Assembly (NCBI GenBank): GCA_021186555.1
Contig: JAJKFL010000042.1
Location: 19,258,521-19,322,520, forward strand
Source: Reticulitermes speratus
Lineage: Eukaryota; Arthropoda; Insecta; Blattodea; Rhinotermitidae
Reading direction: 5' to 3'
Length of the DNA stretch: 64,000 nucleotides
The number at the start of each line of letters is the position of its first letter. Position 1 is the first letter of the stretch. Below the pieces are notes generated by a model. That model searched no databases. It was not told where the DNA came from and saw only the letters and a program-made list of their open reading frames with translations. Shown piece by piece: positions 37,741-48,063 of the stretch. The position numbers and the translations under genes were made by a program.

Positions 37741-38084
37741 TTAATGGTGTCTTTATACCTTGACATTGGTGTAAGTGCGTACCCTAATTTGTAATATGTG
37801 AGCTCTTCGCGATTTTGCATATCTAATTGGTCTTTATGTTCCTTAATTGCTGATGCCTGTATATTATGTCATATATAGATATTCTTCCAATCGTCATGTC
37901 TTCGTTGTTTCGGAAGTTAAAACCTCATTCATTCTGGTTATGCCGATGAGTGACATCATCTATAACGGGAAGTTAAAAGAAGGGAGAAAGATGCAATTAA
38001 GGACACCGGTAAATAATACCTGAAGAGACTATTCGAAACGAAATAAGGAGCTAAGTTCAGTTTTTAACAAAGACGCAGCGGCAT
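37741..38084. other. No recognisable gene or repeat
   Basis: Nothing supported. Confidence 0.4.
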
Positions 38085-38330
38085 AGCTAGCTGTGTCGGT
38101 GCCCGGGGCGAGTAAAGACAATGCCCGCCCGTATCACAAACTATGTACTTTTAAAAAATCAATTATTTATTAAATTTGCTTTTACTTTTCTCAGGAACTT
38201 AAAATTTTTGAGCGCATAATATCAATTTTTTATTTTAAAAAATTATTTTGCCGCCCCTTAGATTCTGCCGCCCGGGGTGTTGCTCCACTCCCCCACCATC
38301 TACCCCCCCACAAAGACCACAACTGTTAAA
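38085..38330. mobile_element. Probable MITE/repeat fragment (GCCCGGGGCG-type)
   Basis: It begins AGCGGCATAGCTAGCTGTGT and GGTGCCCGGGGCGAG, and ends TGCCGCCCGGGGTGTTGCTCC, with an AT-rich core. GC-rich ends of this kind are typical of short dispersed repeats. The right terminus is replaced by the tandem array. Confidence 0.45.
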
Positions 38331-38331
38331 T

Positions 38332-38884
38332 GGCTATTCACTTTGTACATAGTCGTACTTTGTTAAGAATCTACTCACTTACCGTCATAAGGCTACTCAC
38401 TTTGTACACAGTCGTACTTTGTAAAGAAACTACTCACGTACCGTCATAAGGCTGCTACTCACTTTGTACACAGTCATACTTTGTAAAGAAACTACTCACG
38501 TACCGTCATAAGGCTGCTACTCACTTTGTACACAGTCATACTTTGTAAAGAAACTACTCACGTACCGTCATAAGGCTGCTACTCACTTTGTACACAGTCA
38601 TACTTTGTAAAGAAACTACTCACGTACCGTCATAAGGCTGCTACTCACTTTGTACACAGTCATACTTTGTAAAGAAACTACTCACGTACCGTCATAAGGC
38701 TGCTACTCACTTTGTACACAGTCATACTTTGTAAAGAAACTACTCACGTACCGTCATAAGGCTGCTTCTCACTTTGTACACAGTCGTACTTTGTAAAGAA
38801 ACTACTCACGTACCGTCATAAGGCTGCTACTCACTTTGTACACAGTCATACTTTGTAAAGAAACTACTCACGTACCGTCATAAG
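38332..38884. repeat. 62-bp minisatellite, 9 copies
   Basis: The first two copies are 59 bp and diverged; the following seven are 62 bp and nearly identical. The unit is GCTGCTACTCACTTTGTACA, then CAGTCATACTTTGTAAAGAA, then ACTACTCACGTACCGTCATA, then AG. The 3-bp length step comes from an added GCT. Confidence 0.96.
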
Positions 38885-39010
38885 ACCGGCTATAATAACG
38901 TTCACGCGACAATCCACCTCTTCCTTTATTATTTTTCTTGATTATTGACGGTTTATTAATTTATTACACTGATGGCTGTTAGGTCATTATTGCACTAAAA
39001 TCAATACAAG

Positions 39011-39543
39011 ACAGGCAATGTACGTATAAATGTAACATTGAGGCGCGTTCGCGAAATCATTGTTGCGGTGGAAAAGAAATACGTATTACATATTCTGAGT
39101 GTGTGTCTGTAGCCTTAGTTATCCAGAATGCAAAACGCGTGCGCTGTATAATATATTATCATCTGTGACATGTCTGCCTCTACCATATTGTTACACATTA
39201 TCTCATAAACGGCACGATTTTAGGGAAAAAATGTATTGAATATAAAATGGGTGTCTTGATTTTCTCTACAACATTTGGCTGAAATATTTCTTATTCTAAG
39301 AATAATTCAGCGAGGTATTATCATAATTGTATTTAGGTCTTCATGTAAAGTATCCGTTATTCTTGTCAGATTTTAACAAAAGTTGAATTTTTTCGACAGA
39401 TTTTCGAAAAATGCTGAAATATCAAATTTCATGAAACCCCGTTCAGTGGGAGCCGAGTTATTCCATGCGGACGGACGGACAGACAGACAGACAGACTTGA
39501 CGAAGCTAATAGTCGCTTTTCCCGATTTTGCGAACGTGCCTAA
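39011..39543. mobile_element. TIR repeat family R, copy 1
   Basis: The copy opens CAATGTACGTATAAATGTAA then CATTG. It continues with the TIR AGGCGCGTTCGCGAAATC (39041-39058), mirrored by GATTTTGCGAACGTGCCT (39524-39541). The interior shares long blocks with copies at 44916, 50941 and 52647, including CACATTATCTCATAAACGGC and ATATCAAATTTCATGAAA. A (CAGA)n tract sits just inside the right end, so the right-end frame reads DRQTDRQT-like peptide. No transposase is encoded. Confidence 0.8.
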
Positions 39544-41657
39544 GAATCACAATATGTGCAAACTACAAACAGTCGGTCTGTTCACATAAGACGTACAGAA
39601 TGTCAGAGGTGTTCAGTACGTTGGGAATGTCCGTGAGGGAGTTAGGCTCATTGTGGAGATCACAGATGATGATAACATCACCACCACCACTCAACACTTG
39701 AACATATTAGCTGAATTTTTCATAATCATCATCCTGACAAGTTCTGTTATTTAAGTGTTTGCTGATGATAATGAGAAGAATAAAACTTGTTCTAAGAGGG
39801 CCCTTCACTTAGTCTTATTAGAATACATTTGTGGTGGACGTTAAAAACTCTTTGAGCCACCTCACCGTACGACCTTGAATATTTATTTCTTTGCATTTCC
39901 TTGTCTTGGAAAGTAAACTCTCTGTTTAAATTGGAACGTTTCTGTGAAATTACGCCATGTTTTATACCTAACTAGCTACAGAGACAGTATATGTTCCACT
40001 AGCTTTGTGCGGAAGCCATTAGTCTGCTTTATTCGGGCATTGAAGTCACCATCAATTGCACAGTAAATTTTCCTTCTTGGCATGAAAAGGAACCCCCCCA
40101 TTAGATTTGCTATAAAATCGAATGTCCCGCACATTTCCTCTCTCTTACCGTCTTTCTCTTTCTCATTCTTGCAGTTTGGACCCCATCTGCTATTGTGAAG
40201 CAGTCACATCAAAATTACAAGCTCCACTTTCGTTAAACGTAAAAGAGGACTAGAATTGAGCCCAAAGTGAAATGGATTTCTTCGTCTCCTCTTGTTGATT
40301 CTTCCAATGGTGAACTGTAATGCCGCTTGTCTGTGTTGAAGTAATAGAAATGAATCTTTTTGCGGGCATGACTGAATTCAAGTCTAAAGCGTTTGCTTCT
40401 AAGTGTAAGTGAAAGTAGACACAAAGATTAAAATTGTCAAAATTAAATACATCCTTAATGCATGACGTAGAATACGTAATTTTGTTTATAGCACACGTAC
40501 GTAGGGGGATGCGATGGAACATTACTTATAAAGGAATTCAGAATTGAAGCCTAATTAAGAGAAAATTTTCTATTATAAACATTACTCTTAAAAGCTAAAG
40601 GATTTTCATATTTATTCTAATAATGTTTATTCTCTGTTTTTCATGAGTATCTTGCAGACATTTTGAACCATAAAGTACGGACATTTGTATCACAACACTT
40701 TTATACTGTATGAAATGTTACCGTATAACATTTCGGGTCTACTCCATCTGATTTCTGATGTCAGGTGTTGAAAGCGATGGTTCTTACGTTAAAGTTGTAG
40801 CGAGATTTTACTCAGACGCTCGTCGAAACTTTTCGTTGAACATGTCTAAATTCATTGAATTGAATGTACAGCAGTTCAGAATTTCTCCTAAATTTTAGAG
40901 ATACGTAGCTGTTTATATCGGCTTGTATGTTTATTTCTATGTACAACGAATATAATCTAAACAAGCAATAATTCATTTACGTTCAGAAAATTATAAGGAA
41001 CAGAAAATTCATTACGTATTCCTCACTGATCACTGCGTATCTATGAAATATGTGTATTTCCTCTCTCCCCTGTACAGTCTCTTGAAACAGTTATTGATCT
41101 TGACCTATTTAACGGCAGTTTGCAACCTCTTTATTTACGTAGCCTTAAGTATCAGGATACGTACGAAGGAGGAATTTTAGAGGATGTGGAAGGAAGAGGT
41201 CCATTCTGTTGTAACACTCCAGAATGACAGGTTCTCTCATTTCATAGTATTGTCGTAGTGTTTTCCTGTTTTAAGGCAAAACCATAACGCTTCCCTCTTT
41301 AGGATACTATCATAATGTTTTCTTGGAGTAAATGAGAACAACTAAAACCGTAACACATTAAAACCGAATGCGACTAGGTGCCCTTCTAATATGTGTCATA
41401 CTGCTTTCTCTCACATCAGTAACCTAGGCGGTTGATTCGATAATAAAAAACAACTCTGTTAACAGGATATAAACAATCCCTTTCTCTCTGATAACCCATG
41501 GAGCCTACTCTTCTCTTAGCCTACTTAGAGTACTGGTGTTAGAGATATTATTATTATTATTATTGTTATTATTATTAACTATAATGATTTTTTTTTGGTT
41601 TAATAGAATCCATCCTGTTGTGTCTTCAGAAAAATATTCAAAAAAACTGACAACGTC
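39544..41657. other. No recognisable gene; ATT microsatellite
   Basis: An (ATT)n tract lies at about 41547-41575. Frames up to 90 aa show no domain. Confidence 0.45.
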
Positions 41658-41980
41658 AGGACAAAATAAAGGCCCAAAGTAAAAAAAAAAAAACAAATAA
41701 AAACAATATTAGTCAGTCTGACACAACTGTTTTTTTTATTTAAACGCTGCATGTTTCGGTCTAGATATCGGCCATCATCAGGCTAAAAAATAAACAATCG
41801 TTACAATTAATTTGTATATTGCATTTTAAACTGCCTTTTAATGATTGCATGTTTTTAGCCTGATGATAGTCGATATCTATAGAAAAACACGTAGCTTTTA
41901 AATAAAAGCCCAGTTGCTTTAGACTATTTAATAGTGTTTTGATGCGTTTGTTTTTTAAATTTGGGCCTTTATTTTGTCCT
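41658..41980. mobile_element. Penelope-like fold-back element PLE-2
   Basis: The outer arms AGGACAAAATAAAGGCCCAA (41658) and TTGGGCCTTTATTTTGTCCT (ending 41980) are perfect inverts. The inner arms share TTTAAACGCTGCATGTTTC mirrored as AAACACGTAGCTTTTAAA. Each arm holds a hammerhead-like motif. No target duplication was identified. Confidence 0.7.
41743..41784 (-). ncRNA. Hammerhead motif, left arm of PLE-2 (decayed)
   Basis: On the minus strand CTGATGA is followed by T, then GGCC...GACC, GAAAC and ATGCA. CTGATGA and GAAAC are intact. Stem II is weakened to GG/CC plus mismatches, and the cleavage triplet reads GCA instead of GTA. Confidence 0.5.
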
Positions 41981-42866
41981 AATTTTGTATGTTACATCAC
42001 AGTACTTATGTCTTGCTAATTTTCCATTACGTTGTTGAGTCAGTATGTAAAAACTTGAAAAATAATAATTATTATTTTGTTTGTATTAATTATAAAAATG
42101 TTACATTTATTATATTTGAAAAAGTTTAACTCAAAACATGTATTATTTCGACGTCAAATTTGACTTTTAAATTATCACTCTTTTGAATATTATCGTACGG
42201 GAAGTGACGCCTTTTAATTTTCGAAGTCAGTGCTGCCTTTATTTGTAGGGTTTTGCTTCACTCTTAAATTCAGAAGCCAAATGAAAGGTCGCTATTGTCG
42301 TTGCCATCACACAAGTTCGCATCCGCCATTTTGTTCGTACTTAATATATCACTTCGCTGTGATCGCAGTCGATAACGTCCGTACAACATTGGTCCCCTAG
42401 TTCGGAGCTGAAAGGTGGGTACACAAACGTTATGGTAACCCATGTCTATTTCCTTTCTTTAAATAAAAGGAAAAGCTGAAAAAATTGCTCAGTGCCATGG
42501 TACTTGAGGAAATAATTAATCGTGTAGTTTAAGTGACCCCAGTGATACGTGTGGTAGTGATATATTGCTTTAAATGTTTTCTTCAAATTGGGTAGACAAC
42601 TGCTTATGGCCTGCATACTGTCATTGTATGTGACTTGCTGAGAGAAAATGAAACATTTTTAATCCTTCATTTGGGACAATCGCAACGCCTGATACCCTTA
42701 CGTACTTTCGATGAACATGCTATAGTGAATACATGTCTTCATGCGAAATACATATACGTACATATATCTAATCTTTACCCTACAGTAATATTCATTTTTT
42801 AAACGAGGGTTGGTGTTTTTAAAATTTTGTTGTGTTGGCTATAGGCTGCTGCCCATTGCGCTTTTT
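41981..42866. other. No recognisable gene or repeat
   Basis: AT-rich sequence with no supported feature. Confidence 0.4.
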
Positions 42867-42874
42867 GGCACAAG

Positions 42875-43148
42875 CATAGGCGTAACTTGGTTAATAACAT
42901 TGGTAGGGGGGGGGGGCACAAAATCGACCATGGGTATTAGGAGTCAAATCAAGGAGTGAAGTAAGACCAGAGAGAAGATTGGTTTGAACCAGTCCTTAAT
43001 ATACATACACCCCTTTTCATCCATTCTCACACCAGTTTTTTTTTGTTTGCCGCTCTTCAACTCAGTAGCCAAAAAAATTTCTTTGGGAAAAAATATTGGG
43101 TGGGCATTTGTCCCCCTTGGCCCCCCCCCCTCCCAAATTACGCCTGTG
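42875..43148. mobile_element. Short TIR element (hAT-like duplication)
   Basis: The terminal inverted repeats CATAGGCGTAACTTGG and CACAGGCGTAATTTGG match at 14 of 16 positions. Flanking 8-mers GGCACAAG (42867-42874) and GGTACAAA (43149-43156) match at 6 of 8. Runs of G just inside the left end and of C just inside the right end are themselves mirror images. The spurious frames over it are not genes. Confidence 0.68.
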
Positions 43149-43156
43149 GGTACAAA

Positions 43157-44509
43157 CACGACCTGTCAGCGTTACTGTGAAGCAGTTTTGGCCGTACGTG
43201 GAAATATGATGCTCTTGTACACGCAGATAATATCGTATTGTTTTAAACACTACATTCAAATGCTTACTGAGTCACGCACGTACACTGTATGTATTAGCAG
43301 CCGTATGTTCATTAAGAGCAGGTCACGGCAATGAATGAGAGCATAGAACGGCGCGTTATCAATGCCTGTGATGCAGCAGTGCGTCTGGTAGCAGGTGCTT
43401 CGGACAGTAGCACAGTGATAGGACAACACGATCCTTGACAGCAAACACGACCCATCGGCATATCGTCACCACAGTGGGCTGCAATTCCCTGTCTCACGTT
43501 TCAGCTTCAGCGTGTGTCTGCACGATTGTGCGACGTAAAGTCGCCATAAACCGTCTGACAGACAATGGCAGAATGAGCACTGAAACTGAACATTTTACGA
43601 TTTGAGACGGGCTACGTGAGTAGATGGGTAGCTATCTAACAAGACACACAGCGCTGCATGCCTGTAGACCGTAATCTTAAGACGCACCGCTGTGATGACC
43701 CTAAATCTCGCATAGATAGGCGTTTAGGCCTCATATAAGAGCTACCTTTTTACACAGACATAAGAATTGCATATTAATTGTGGATTTATTATGAATATCA
43801 GTCCGTAGAAATTTACCTACTTACGTATGTCTAGACCCGTATTTTATCGTTATTGACCCCTTTAAGACTAAAATTACTCGTAATCTACCTCGTACATAAT
43901 ATAAATATTCGATTCCTGCTTTCGCACAGAACACAATGTGTTTCTATCAGAAAGACGAAACGTTTACTGTTGTGTAGGGAAAGAACTGATGTTTATTGTA
44001 AGAAACACGCGGAACACATAAATACATTGTTAAGGCAAAACTCGGAGCCTTTCATTTTCACACATGGTGGTACATACAGTATCACGTAAATGTAACGGCA
44101 TAAACCTACAATTCTCAAACGATTTCTTTCGGCGACCGAAAATTATGAACAACATTTTCCTTCTGACTCAGATAATACCATTATCCATTCAGTACTCCAA
44201 ATCGACGCAGGTTTGTAGCATAATATTAAAAATAATTTTAAACACAATTACTCTTCCTATAATTATTCAAATTCTTTTTCCTGAATGAATCTAAAGTGTT
44301 GAACATTAAAAGCTGCTTACGTTGGGAGTTCTTTACACAAAACGGAACTCCCGCTACCCACTGTTGTATCGTAACTGTGGGTTTGAGATGTCTTGACATA
44401 AAGGATAGAAATTTTGAATTTCAGGAGACGTCAGGCCATCAATTTGTGGTCCAGTGTTAATTCACGAATGTAATCTCTGTTTTTGGAAGACGGCACCATA
44501 TAACATGGA
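43157..44509. other. No recognisable gene or repeat
   Basis: Frames of 78 aa or less; no domain. Confidence 0.4.
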
Positions 44510-44610
44510 TTTTTTGCGACGTTTCGAAAGCCCTTACTGTTTCGATGTTCAAGGTTGTCGATTCATCTTGAACATTGAAACAGGAAGACTGTACGTATCA
44601 CTGGCAATAA
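44510..44610. repeat. Small fold-back with hammerhead-like half motifs
   Basis: GTTTCGATGTTCAAG (44538-44552) is mirrored by CTTGAACATTGAAAC (44568-44582). On the minus strand the sequence continues to CTTTCGAAACGTCGC. The order of a stem followed by GAAACG resembles the decayed Penelope-type arms, but CTGANGA is absent. Confidence 0.4.
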
Positions 44611-45729
44611 AACTTATGTATACAAAGTTCCGTCACTCAAAAAAGGTAACTCGTGTGTCTGAATTTCTTTCCATTCTCTCCTATTTCTCTAGTATAATTT
44701 TCTTTATTTCTATCTTGCTTCTAGAGTTTAGTTCAGGTTCACAGATTGCATATTACATATAATCTGTTACAATGAACTGTGTGACTTTTGGCTACTTCTC
44801 TATAAATATCTGCCCACCACTCCAACTGGAAAAAAATCATGCCTTACCCTAGGAAGGAATCAATTCAAATACGTCCGATTTGCTTCATAATCCACTTTAA
44901 TGTAGAGTCTAACAAGATAGGCAATGTAGGTATACGTAACATTGTGGCGCGTTCGCGTAACCATTTTGTAGTGGAAGCACAACAATGCAGTGTGTGTTAT
45001 TGTTGAATTACATGTCACTGTATGCTATATAAAAATATTGAGTTTTGCACAACAATGCTTTTATGGTAAATTTATGTTACCGGTAACAATGCAAATTATA
45101 CATGCCAGTTTTTTAAAGAAATTGTATTGCCACTAATTTGCACTCTTTTTACACGTTACTTGTAAACGCTGCGTTGAAACAAAGGAATGTTCGTTTTCTC
45201 ATGACCTTCTTTAGGCGTACAGTTTGGCTAAACAGATCATATTGACAGATAAGTCGTTGCGTAGTTTCTCGGTTTTTGTGTTACCGTAAAACACTTTACG
45301 AGATCGGACTGGATTAATCACTTATGAAGCAATAAATATTAAATATTACGAATGAGTGTCTGTATTCTTACCTTTATTATCTAGCATGCAAAACGCATCT
45401 ATTCTACGTAACATTTTATTGTAATGTTTGGCCTGTCTGGCACTACCATATTTTTCCACATTATCTCATAAACGACACGCTTGTCGGGAAAAATGTATTG
45501 AATATAAAATGTGTGTTTTGATTTTCTTCACAATTTGTCCGAAACTTTTTTTTCTCATTTTAAGAATAATTCAGTCAGTTATTATAATAAATGTACATTG
45601 ATTTTCATGTAAAGTACCCGTTATTCTTGCCAGATTTCGGTGAAAGTTGGATTTCCTAGACAGCAAACAGTCACCAACAAATGCACAAACCATCAATAAA
45701 GGTATAAATTAAACTTTTATCATAATTAA

Positions 45730-45774
45730 AACCCTACACATGTTTCGGCTCACGAGGAGCCATCATCAGGGGTT
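45730..45774 (-). ncRNA. Type I hammerhead ribozyme, left arm of PLE-3
   Basis: Minus strand: stem I AACCC/GGGTT; CTGATGA; extra T; stem II GGCTC, CTCGT loop, GAGCC; GAAAC; ATGT; GTA cleavage site. All invariant core positions are present. Stem III is minimal (A-U and C-G closing ATGT) and its ACATGT is self-complementary, as in dimer-acting hammerheads of Penelope-like elements. Confidence 0.88.
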
Positions 45775-45811
45775 ACAGTAGTGCTTATCAAATGCTGCAA
45801 CCTACTACTGT

Positions 45812-45856
45812 AACCCCTGATGATGGCTCCTCGTGAGCCGAAACATGTGTAGGGTT
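45812..45856 (+). ncRNA. Type I hammerhead ribozyme, right arm of PLE-3
   Basis: Stem I AACCC (45812-45816) pairs with GGGTT (45852-45856). CTGATGA is at 45817-45823, followed by one extra T. Stem II is GGCTC (45825-45829)/GAGCC (45835-45839) with a CTCGT loop. GAAAC is at 45840-45844, ATGT loop, and GTA at 45849-45851 with predicted self-cleavage after 45851. The core is complete. The extra nucleotide after CTGATGA is shared by all copies in the window, so it is a family trait. Confidence 0.9.
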
Positions 45857-46036
45857 TTAATTATGATAAAGGGTTAATTTATACCTTTATTGATGGTTTG
45901 TTCATTTGTTGGTGACTGTTTGTAGTTTAAAAATGCAAGGTGAATTAAGACTAAAGTTCCTGGACAGATTTTTGAAAAATCCTCAAGTGTCAGATTTGAT
46001 GAAATCCGTGCAGTGGGAGCCGAGTTTATCCATACG

Positions 46037-46067
<31 letters not shown>

Positions 46068-46204
46068 ACAGACAGACATGAAGAAGCTAACAGTCGCTTT
46101 TCGCAAGTTTGCGAACGCGCCTAACAACGGTTTCTCACCATTATAATGCAGTCTACGTGTTCAATACGAGCATAATTTGCGAGAATTTACCGTAAGTTCT
46201 CGTA

Positions 46205-46340
46205 GAGGTGATGCTGAAGATTCTGTTCGTTTGGGATGTGACATCCTGTCGGTGGGCGAGTAGTTTTCGATAATTTGAAGGCACTACGATTTTTCGAAAC
46301 GTCGGAAACTACTCAGTGACACAGCGTTGAACTGTTTGAG
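46205..46340. mobile_element. Possible decayed Penelope-like fold-back
   Basis: GAGTAGTTTTCGATAA near 46258 is mirrored by TTTTTCGAAACGTCGG then AAACTACTC near 46291-46316. The right arm resembles the CGAAACGTCAGTAACTAC arms at 34 and 58 kb. No complete hammerhead core. Confidence 0.4.
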
Positions 46341-47066
46341 AGCATAATTTATTTTTAATAGTGGCGTTCCATGTTGAATATGAACGTACAGTTCACCATA
46401 CAGACACATGACGTATTAGACACCTCTCAGCGTATCCCACTGTGGGCTGCAGCATACCTGGTCATTTTAGGTGGGTGCCGACACGCACACAGAATGCGAG
46501 GAAAGTGTGAGTATGTATGAAAGGTCCATGTTTCATTGGAAGTCTGCGCTGCTAAAACTTCGTTTGTATAGGCTAATTACACACAGGACCAAGACGTTGC
46601 CCTTTGTAAATGAAGTTTAGGAAACTAAGGACGAAAAATTGAAAGAGTCTTTATTACTGTTATATAGATCTGTTAAAGAGACTGTATTCCATTTATTTAC
46701 TGAAATTTTATTCTTCTCCTTTTGCATGTTGAGCGTGACGAGTAATACATTACGAAGGTACTTGTGATAATTCCTTTGCAATAAATTTCACCGAATATTC
46801 TACAGTGCCGGTGTAAAATTATATAGCGAAAGCATAAGCACGATCTACCGGGAATATTATGACTGTGGAAACAGGAATTTCCTTTGGAAGAGAGAATCTT
46901 GGGGGCCTACCATGGAACTATTTCGCTGTGAATCTTTTATGGAGTTTGTGTACGTAAGAGGAATAAAAATTCCCTAAGGGGTTGATATTTACAACCCGAA
47001 ACCTTCTCCTGCTTTTTTCTCATCCAAGGCTGTTCTCCCATTTTTGCCTGTATGTGTGTAGGCATA
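46341..47066. other. No recognisable gene or repeat
   Basis: Nothing supported. Confidence 0.4.
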
Positions 47067-47232
47067 TACAGGTGTATCCAAAATGCTTATACAAATTTGA
47101 AGAGCGAGTTCTTCACATCAAAACCAAAGAATATGTTCATATAAACATACATTCAGAAAAAAATACTTTTTTCAATTAGCAGTATTACTCGTATAACCAA
47201 CAAATGCACTTTGTATATTACTGTTACACTTT

Positions 47233-47276
47233 TACCCTACATATGTTTCGGTGTGGTCCAGCCATCATCAGGGGTA
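47233..47276 (-). ncRNA. Hammerhead motif, left arm of PLE-4
   Basis: Minus strand: stem I TACCC/GGGTA perfect; CTGATGA; T; GGCTGGACCACACC in the stem II position; GAAAC; ATAT; GTA. The core is complete but stem II is reduced to GG/CC, so activity is doubtful. The right arm keeps only the 3' half (GCCGAAACATATGTAGGGTA at 48269-48288). Confidence 0.65.
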
Positions 47277-47603
47277 CACTTGTAGGTTCACTTCACTGTC
47301 ACTGGTTCATTTGGTATTATCACACGTCATCACAATGTTTTTGTAGCTTTTGTTCACTTTCAAATGCAGGTTGTGTTCGTCTTGCGTCAAAAGCTCGAGG
47401 TATAACACTCCGGGTTGCAGTAATAAAACAGTATCTCGTTGGTAGTAGTTAAAACATTAAAGTTGTTAAAATTGTTAAAAATTGTTGAAATTACTAAAAA
47501 TTGTTTACATTACTGGCAGATGGTTTTTTTATTGGATGTTGACATTCGCGTCCTGTAATAACATAGATATTAGAATTTGTGAGGGTATGATGTTATGAGA
47601 ATA

Positions 47604-48063
47604 CTTGTTGTGTTGTAGTCTGGCTTACCTGTTTTTGCTAGTGTCTTGTGTTGTAGTCTGGCTTAACCCTGTTGTTTTTGCTAGTGTCATGTTGTGGTTG
47701 TAGTCTGGCTTACCTGTTGTTGTAGTGTCTTGTTGTGTTGTAGTCTGGCTTACCTGTTGTTGCTAGTGTCTTGTTTTGTTGTAGTCTGGCTTACCTGTTG
47801 TTGCTAGTGTCTTGTTGTGTTGTAGTCTGGCTTACCTGCTTTTGCTAGTGTCTTGTTGTGTTGTAGTATGGCTTACCTGTTGTTGCTAGTGTCTTGTTGT
47901 GTTGTAGTCTGGCTTACCTGTTGTTGCTAGTGTCTTGTTGTGTTGTAGTCTGGCTTACCTGTTTTAGCTAGTGTCTTGTTGTGTTGTAGTCTGGCTTACC
48001 TGTTGTTGCTAGTGTCTTGTTGTGTTGTAGTCTGGCTTACCTGTTGTTGCTAGTGTCTTGTGG
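47604..48063. repeat. 41-bp minisatellite, 11 copies
   Basis: The unit is GTGTTGTAGTCTGGCTTACC then TGTTGTTGCTAGTGTCTTGTT. There are eleven occurrences of GTAGT(C/A)TGGCTTA, with small length changes in the second and third units. The array lies wholly inside PLE-4. Confidence 0.95.

Larger units (their letters stand above)
45653..45967 (+). mobile_element. Penelope-like palindromic element PLE-3
   Basis: Arms of about 110 bp (from CAAACAGTCACCAACAAATG at 45664 to its mirror image ending 45922) are separated by about 20 nt. The target duplication is TTCCTAGACAG (45653-45663) and TTCCTGGACAG (45957-45967). Between the right arm and the right duplication lies a 34-nt tail, 45923-45956, containing AAAAATGCAAGGTGAAT. 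The host is family R copy 2. Copies 1 and 3 lack the insert at the same point, giving the empty site. Sense is plus by tail position. Confidence 0.9.
44916..46122. mobile_element. TIR repeat family R, copy 2 (long form, interrupted)
   Basis: It opens GATAGGCAATGTAGGTATAC and CATTGTGGCGCGTTCGCG, and closes GCGAACGCGCCT. It is longer than copies 1 and 3 because it keeps an internal region containing GTTACCGGTAACAATG, also present in copy 4. It is interrupted by the Penelope-like insertion at 45653-45967. The (CAGA)n tract is at about 46040-46075. Confidence 0.8.

Noticed and set aside
39383-39589. 68-aa frame with a DRQTDRQT-like stretch
   Set aside because: It translates the CAGA microsatellite at the right end of repeat family R.
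45906-46124. 72-aa frame
   Set aside because: Lies across the PLE-3 tail, the repeat family R interior and its CAGA tract; not a gene.
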